From contig NC_080050.1 of assembly GCF_026212465.1 (NCBI RefSeq), positions 31,357,070-31,421,069 on the forward strand: a stretch of 64,000 nucleotides of DNA. The letters run 5' to 3'. The number at the start of each line of letters is the position of its first letter. The stretch's first letter is position 1. Positions 59,623 through 64,000 of this stretch are shown here, piece after piece. A model generated the notes under the pieces. It had not been told where the DNA came from. It searched no databases and was given only the letters and a program-made list of their open reading frames with translations. The position numbers were made by a program, and so were the translations under genes. Origin of the DNA: Amaranthus tricolor (Eukaryota; Streptophyta; Magnoliopsida; Caryophyllales; Amaranthaceae).

Positions 59623-60787
59623 TATCACAAGCATAAGTGCTCAGTTATAGTGAAAAACAGATTCCTGTACCATAATAGTGTGTATACCTCATAAGATAAT
59701 ACAGGATAATCATTCATCTTTGTCTAACTCAATGGTGCGGTTCTTTTATGGTTAACAATTATCAAGAGACTATTAAGCACCAGAGCTTTCCAAGTTTGAA
59801 TCAAAAGAGAATATATCATCCAAACCATATTAAACCCTCATTGAGAAAGATAGAGAACTGCAATCGTGGTTTGAACAAAAGTTTGCAGTGAATACAACCC
59901 ATTAACCAATACAAAGAAACTTACGATCATCACTTGTCAATTGACAGTTACGTAGTGGGTGCTGCAAGGGCAAAGACCACACAGCTACTATCCAATATCA
60001 ATGTCGAATCTGATCTGGATCCCTTATATCCAAAAGAGGAACAGATTTCAAGTATTTCTCAAGAAGGAACTAAAGATAAGTCGGAAGAGAGAAAAACTAT
60101 TAAAGTTCACTCGTCAACTGACAGTTGAGTATTGCATGGTAGAAAGACAACGATCACTGAACTCACTATCCAGTATCCAATATTTGAATCTGATAAAATC
60201 ATACTCTGCATTCCTAAGATCCAAAATCGAACACAATTGCAAAGTACATTCCTTAGGCTTTCTGTCTGCCAAGGGAGTGAGATCAAAACATCCAACTACA
60301 GGCATAATCCCTAGCACAAATTGAAGTGTCCCTCACAGAAGCATAAAAATAAGATGGTCAATCAACAAACAAGGAAACCCTACATCACAGTTAATGTCAA
60401 TCAACAAACAGAGAACCCTACATCACATCAAAATGATAAAATCAAGATATATAACAAAAATAACAGTATAACTTAATAACAAAAGAGTAATCACTCCAAA
60501 TTCTCGAACTAAAGGGAATATGCTAATGTTTCTTGCTAAAATCTAACAGATTACATTTTTGTTACTATATGATTCAAGAACATAAGCAAGAGCTAAGAGA
60601 TAGGTATAGAAACCAAAATCCTTGTCCAACCTCCCTCCCTTAAACCAACTTTCTAGCTAAAAGCTAGAATGCCCTCTACTAGCTCTACTGACACATTGGT
60701 GTATGAAACAGCCTCCCCTCTTTCGAACATATTTAGAACAAACCATGTTAGGGATAGTTCTAAATATTTCAAAACAAAAGAAAAACC
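59623..60787. other. 3' flank of the SRO gene
   Basis: Probably includes the 3' UTR. Two near-identical words lie about 180 bp apart (TCACTTGTCAATTGACAGTTACG at 59932 and CACTCGTCAACTGACAGTTGAG at 60107). Open frames here on both strands match nothing I recognise. Confidence 0.4.
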
Positions 60788-63016
60788 TTAATTTGAACCT
60801 TGAAGCCTAGCCATAGCAGAATATAGCATCTCATTGCCAACAACTGATTTCAAACGCTGGACGAACAAATCTTTAGCCAATTCCCCAGCCTGAAAGAACA
60901 GGAAAAACGTACTCAGAAAAAAAAAAAAAAAAAAAAAAACATTCAATGTCGGGGGACACCACGTAGCGTAACTGTAGTCACTATAATTGGTCAGTTTACA
61001 CTGCATAACACCTTGCATAATCTACACGATAGAAGGACTTGCAACCACTAAATGGCACGGTGAAACAACAGAACCTTCCACAATTTACACTATGGAAGAA
61101 CTTGCAACCACTAAACATGCAAGCACCGACAAAAGGAACTTTAAAAAGAACAGATACCTACATCTGTAAAGGCTATAACATACATTTATGGAATCAAAGT
61201 GGCAGCAATACCAACTAACTTAATAACGTATCCATAAACCTAGAATAAATGATAATCTACCTAATCCAATCAAGAAGAAATTATATGCTCATTAGGAGTT
61301 ACTCAAAAAGTACAGAAATCATCAAGATACCTTAAATGCCCTGCACAGAGCCTTCAGCTCTTCAAGTTTCGAAGCTGGAAGTGCGATCCCCAATTGAGAA
61401 AAAAACAACTTCGACGGTCCCTCAGGTGCCCACTTCATGACCTCCTCTTCTCCCTCTTTTGTTCCTAAAAGGAAACAGAACAACGAATTTGAAAATAGAA
61501 ACACTAGCAAATATAAATCGGCCACGACAAATTGCCTGCCACGAATTAAACCTGCACTCCTTTTGTTTCCTCCAGTACAACGAGGAATACTTCAACTCAC
61601 CTTGCAAAACATTGGAACATTTGTAGCTCACAACACATTCAGGGAGTATGTGAGTGTTCATATTGGTCGTCCACACTACAAACCACTTAGGATTCACAGT
61701 ATCATCCACCCCATTATCAAAAGCTGTACTAGATGGACTAAACTGTTGAGATCCAGCATCAATTTTCTCCAAATTTCCCAAGACAACCCGGCACAATAAA
61801 ACATGTTTTTCACCATTATCATCTGCCTGAGCTAACAAATCACTGAATGACAAATTCAACAACCAAAAGTTAAAACATTGTTTCAGAAACCAGCATCAAA
61901 ATTAAGTAGAAACATAAAGCAGAACCCTCATAGCCATTACCTAAGATGAGGCAGCCGACCTGGAGACAAATAAACACCAACACCATGAGCTTGTAAACCG
62001 GAAACCTTACTCGGAACTCCAAACCCATGAGCTAATATATCTGAAACTCCCTTTCTGGATGTCCCATGCCACGCAAAAACAGTATTGGACTGACCTCCAC
62101 GAGCAGCCTGAGTGATCTGCATTGTCTTGTGAAAAGCCATAGCCCGCGCCTTTTCATGAGGTCCAGTATAAGTAAGCTTATGAATGGCAGTAACCTCAAC
62201 TCTGGAATCCACCATCTTCATTCCACCCAAAAACAATTTCTTGACATCCGAAAACGCCTTTTCTTGCTCATTAATCAACCTAACACTCGGCCATTCAAAT
62301 TTATCAATAGGTTTCTCATCCTCAATATGCAAATTACGTTTTATATTGAACCGTTCTGAACCAGTTCCACTGTTGCGAGAATCAGCAGTATCCTCTACAT
62401 CATGAACTACTACTTTGCCCTCCCGCTTCCTCTTCTTGTCATTGTTATTCATAATCTTACTATCAACATTATTTATATTATCTATGTTAATTTCAATTTC
62501 AATCTTAGGGTTTATACCATTATTACTACACTCATCTTTCTCACCTACTAATTCTTCATCACCATCAGAATAATTATTATAATTATCAACTAAAGATTCA
62601 TCAACAAAAAATTTAGGAAAAAAACAACTACCCTTTATATCAATCCAAGCAATAGATCGTTGCAACCCACTACTCCCGATTTCAATTTTCAACATCCGAT
62701 AAAAATCAAACATAAAATTATCACCTTCAACTTCAACTTCAATAATCGGAATTCCTTTCGAAAACGCCGATCTGGCACTCGAAACAACATGGCTTGGAAG
62801 TTCCACCCATTTCTCATCGGACCACTCCATCAACCTCTCCGGCGCTTGACTTTTCTTGAAATTATTGAAGTTGTGAATAATGGATTCCTTTGAAACGCAA
62901 TCTCTATAACAATTCCATTCTTTTGAATCATTCTTCTTAGGATTTTGTTCAGAATTAATGGCGGTGGTATTTACAGGCCCATAACCAGAGGTTGCTTGAA
63001 CTAAGCGCTCCATCAC
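60788..63016 (-). CDS. SRO/RCD1-family protein (WWE-like, PARP-like, RST)
   Basis: Plant-specific RCD1/SRO regulators bind transcription factors through the C-terminal RST domain and act in stress and development, mostly in the nucleus. Four minus-strand exons in phase: 61941-63016, 61601-61842, 61331-61464 and 60788-60889; 517 residues. Residues about 60-145 resemble a WWE domain (WSDEKWVELPSHVV, RMLKIEIGSSGLQRSIAWID). An Asn-rich and Lys/Arg-rich linker (KKRKREGK, likely nuclear signal) leads to a PARP-like fold: FAWHGTSRKGVSDILAHGFG, HGVGVYLSP, VLLCRVVLGNLEKIDAGSQQ, NPKWFVVWTTNMNTHILPE. The RST domain is split over the last two exons (SKLFFSQLGIALPASKLEEL, AKDLFVQRLKSVVGNEMLYS). His, Tyr and Glu appear at the places of the PARP triad, though most family members are described as inactive. 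Which SRO subgroup it belongs to is not settled. MERL one codon later is an alternative start. Confidence 0.92.
60919..60940. repeat. A22 homopolymer in SRO intron 3
   Basis: An uninterrupted run of about 22 A bases, close to the exon 4 acceptor on the minus strand, where it reads as a pyrimidine (T) tract. Confidence 0.85.
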
Positions 63017-63539
63017 CGGAGAAAAGATCTGAGAAGAGAGAAAATGACTTTTTACAATTTGCCGGCGGGGACAAAAGAATTAAGATGAACAAGGTTTCAT
63101 ATTTATAGAACCGGTGTACTCAACCCGGATTTTACCCGGTTGTTTGGTTAAGTCGGTTTATTTTGGATATAATTGTCATTTCAACGACAAAAGAATTAAA
63201 TACTTAAAATATAAGTTAATCTATAAGTTAAAATATAGTTAATGAAATTTTATTTTGTTTGCCTAAATGCAAAGATTATTAATATTGAATTTTTATAATT
63301 TTTAATTATGCATAAGCCAAAATAATAAGAGTTAAAATATTGTCTTGAAAAATGTAAAAAATCAAATGGAACAAGAAGGAATAAAAGAAATGTCACTTAG
63401 TGTTATTCCTTTGAGCCCTTCCTTTCCTTCAAATTGTTCTCAATTTCTATATGAAATTCTCTTAAAAGGGTAATAATTGATAATAAATAGATTCTTTTAA
63501 TATTTATGGACAACATGAAGGATTATAAATTTCATTATT
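63017..63539. other. SRO 5' flank
   Basis: Presumed promoter and 5' UTR of the SRO gene. No distinct element could be assigned. Confidence 0.4.
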
Positions 63540-63698
63540 ATTAATAATTAATAATTAATAATTAATAATTAATAATTAATAATTAATAATTAATAATTAA
63601 TAATTAATAATTAATAATTAATAATTAATAATTAATAATTAATAATTAATAATTAATAATTAATAATTAATAATTAATAATTAATAATTAATAATTAT
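63540..63698. repeat. 7-bp tandem array (TTAATAA)n
   Basis: About 22 copies of the heptamer TTAATAA without visible interruption. Confidence 0.95.
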
Positions 63699-64000
63699 AA
63701 AGGAGTTGAAATGGAAAAATATCAGATAAAAGAGGAACCTTGTAAAAGTGTGGTATATGAGGAGTCAGCAGATAATAATTGACTTGAGGATTTTTTTTTC
63801 AATTTTTAATTAATTTATTGAGAAAGACTTGAGCATTAAGACTAATATAGAAGGATGATTGATTTCATTTCTTCTTCCCCAAGAAAGCATTTTTCTTTTA
63901 ATTACGTGAAAACCTAATTTTTATATTTTAATGAGGAGAATGCGGTGGAAAGTCTACCTTTTGACTATTTTCTAGTTCCTTCTTCGGCTCTAGAAGGAAG
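63699..64000. other. Right-end flank, nothing recognised
   Basis: AT-rich sequence with no gene or known repeat seen. Confidence 0.4.

Overview
The window looks like AT-rich nuclear DNA of a flowering plant, most likely a eudicot. Its genes are intron-rich with GT-AG junctions, two encoded proteins are predicted to go to plastids, and Stowaway-type MITEs, TRIMs, Ty1/copia, Ty3/gypsy, RTE-type LINE and SINE-like repeats fill introns and intergenic space. I could not fix the species from sequence alone.

Seven genes could be read exon by exon with matching splice phases. From left to right they are: an EPFL2-like secreted peptide (-, 1.1-2.2 kb); a DUF676 serine-esterase/lipase-like protein (-, 7.8-12.7 kb, 10 exons); ERG28, a sterol-biosynthesis scaffold (-, 17.0-20.9 kb, 3 exons); plastid ribosomal protein PSRP6 (+, 29.9-30.2 kb, 1 exon); an inositol 1,3,4-trisphosphate 5/6-kinase (-, 31.9-37.4 kb, 10 exons); UPM1, the siroheme-branch uroporphyrinogen-III methyltransferase (-, 43.2-47.3 kb, 4 exons); and an SRO/RCD1-family protein with WWE-like, PARP-like and RST regions (-, 60.8-63.0 kb, 4 exons). 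They do not form one pathway. The DUF676 and ERG28 genes are adjacent and in the same orientation, which from memory matches Arabidopsis AT1G10040/AT1G10030 and suggests old microsynteny.

Between the genes, 12.7-17 kb holds a short GRF-zinc-finger-like gene broken by a 10-bp tandem duplication, four quasi-palindromes spaced about 56 bp apart, and a 550-bp MITE. The 21-28.3 kb stretch is a retrotransposon pile-up just upstream of ERG28: two copia bodies share one LTR, and beyond them lie two broken copies of ERG28 exon 1, each next to a minus-strand copia reverse-transcriptase relic. A Plant Mobile Domain pseudogene precedes PSRP6. The 37.4-43.1 kb gap has an (AT)n tract, a LINE tail and a Stowaway MITE. 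At 53.9-59.3 kb sits a young Ty3/gypsy element with identical-length LTRs and a perfect target-site duplication, but with several coding breaks. A 7-bp satellite-like array lies near the right end.

I found no convincing new biological system. The best candidates for a second look are the regularly spaced palindromes at 14.4-14.6 kb, the ERG28-fragment/copia chimeric duplications, and a low-confidence unidentified spliced gene at 51.0-53.8 kb.
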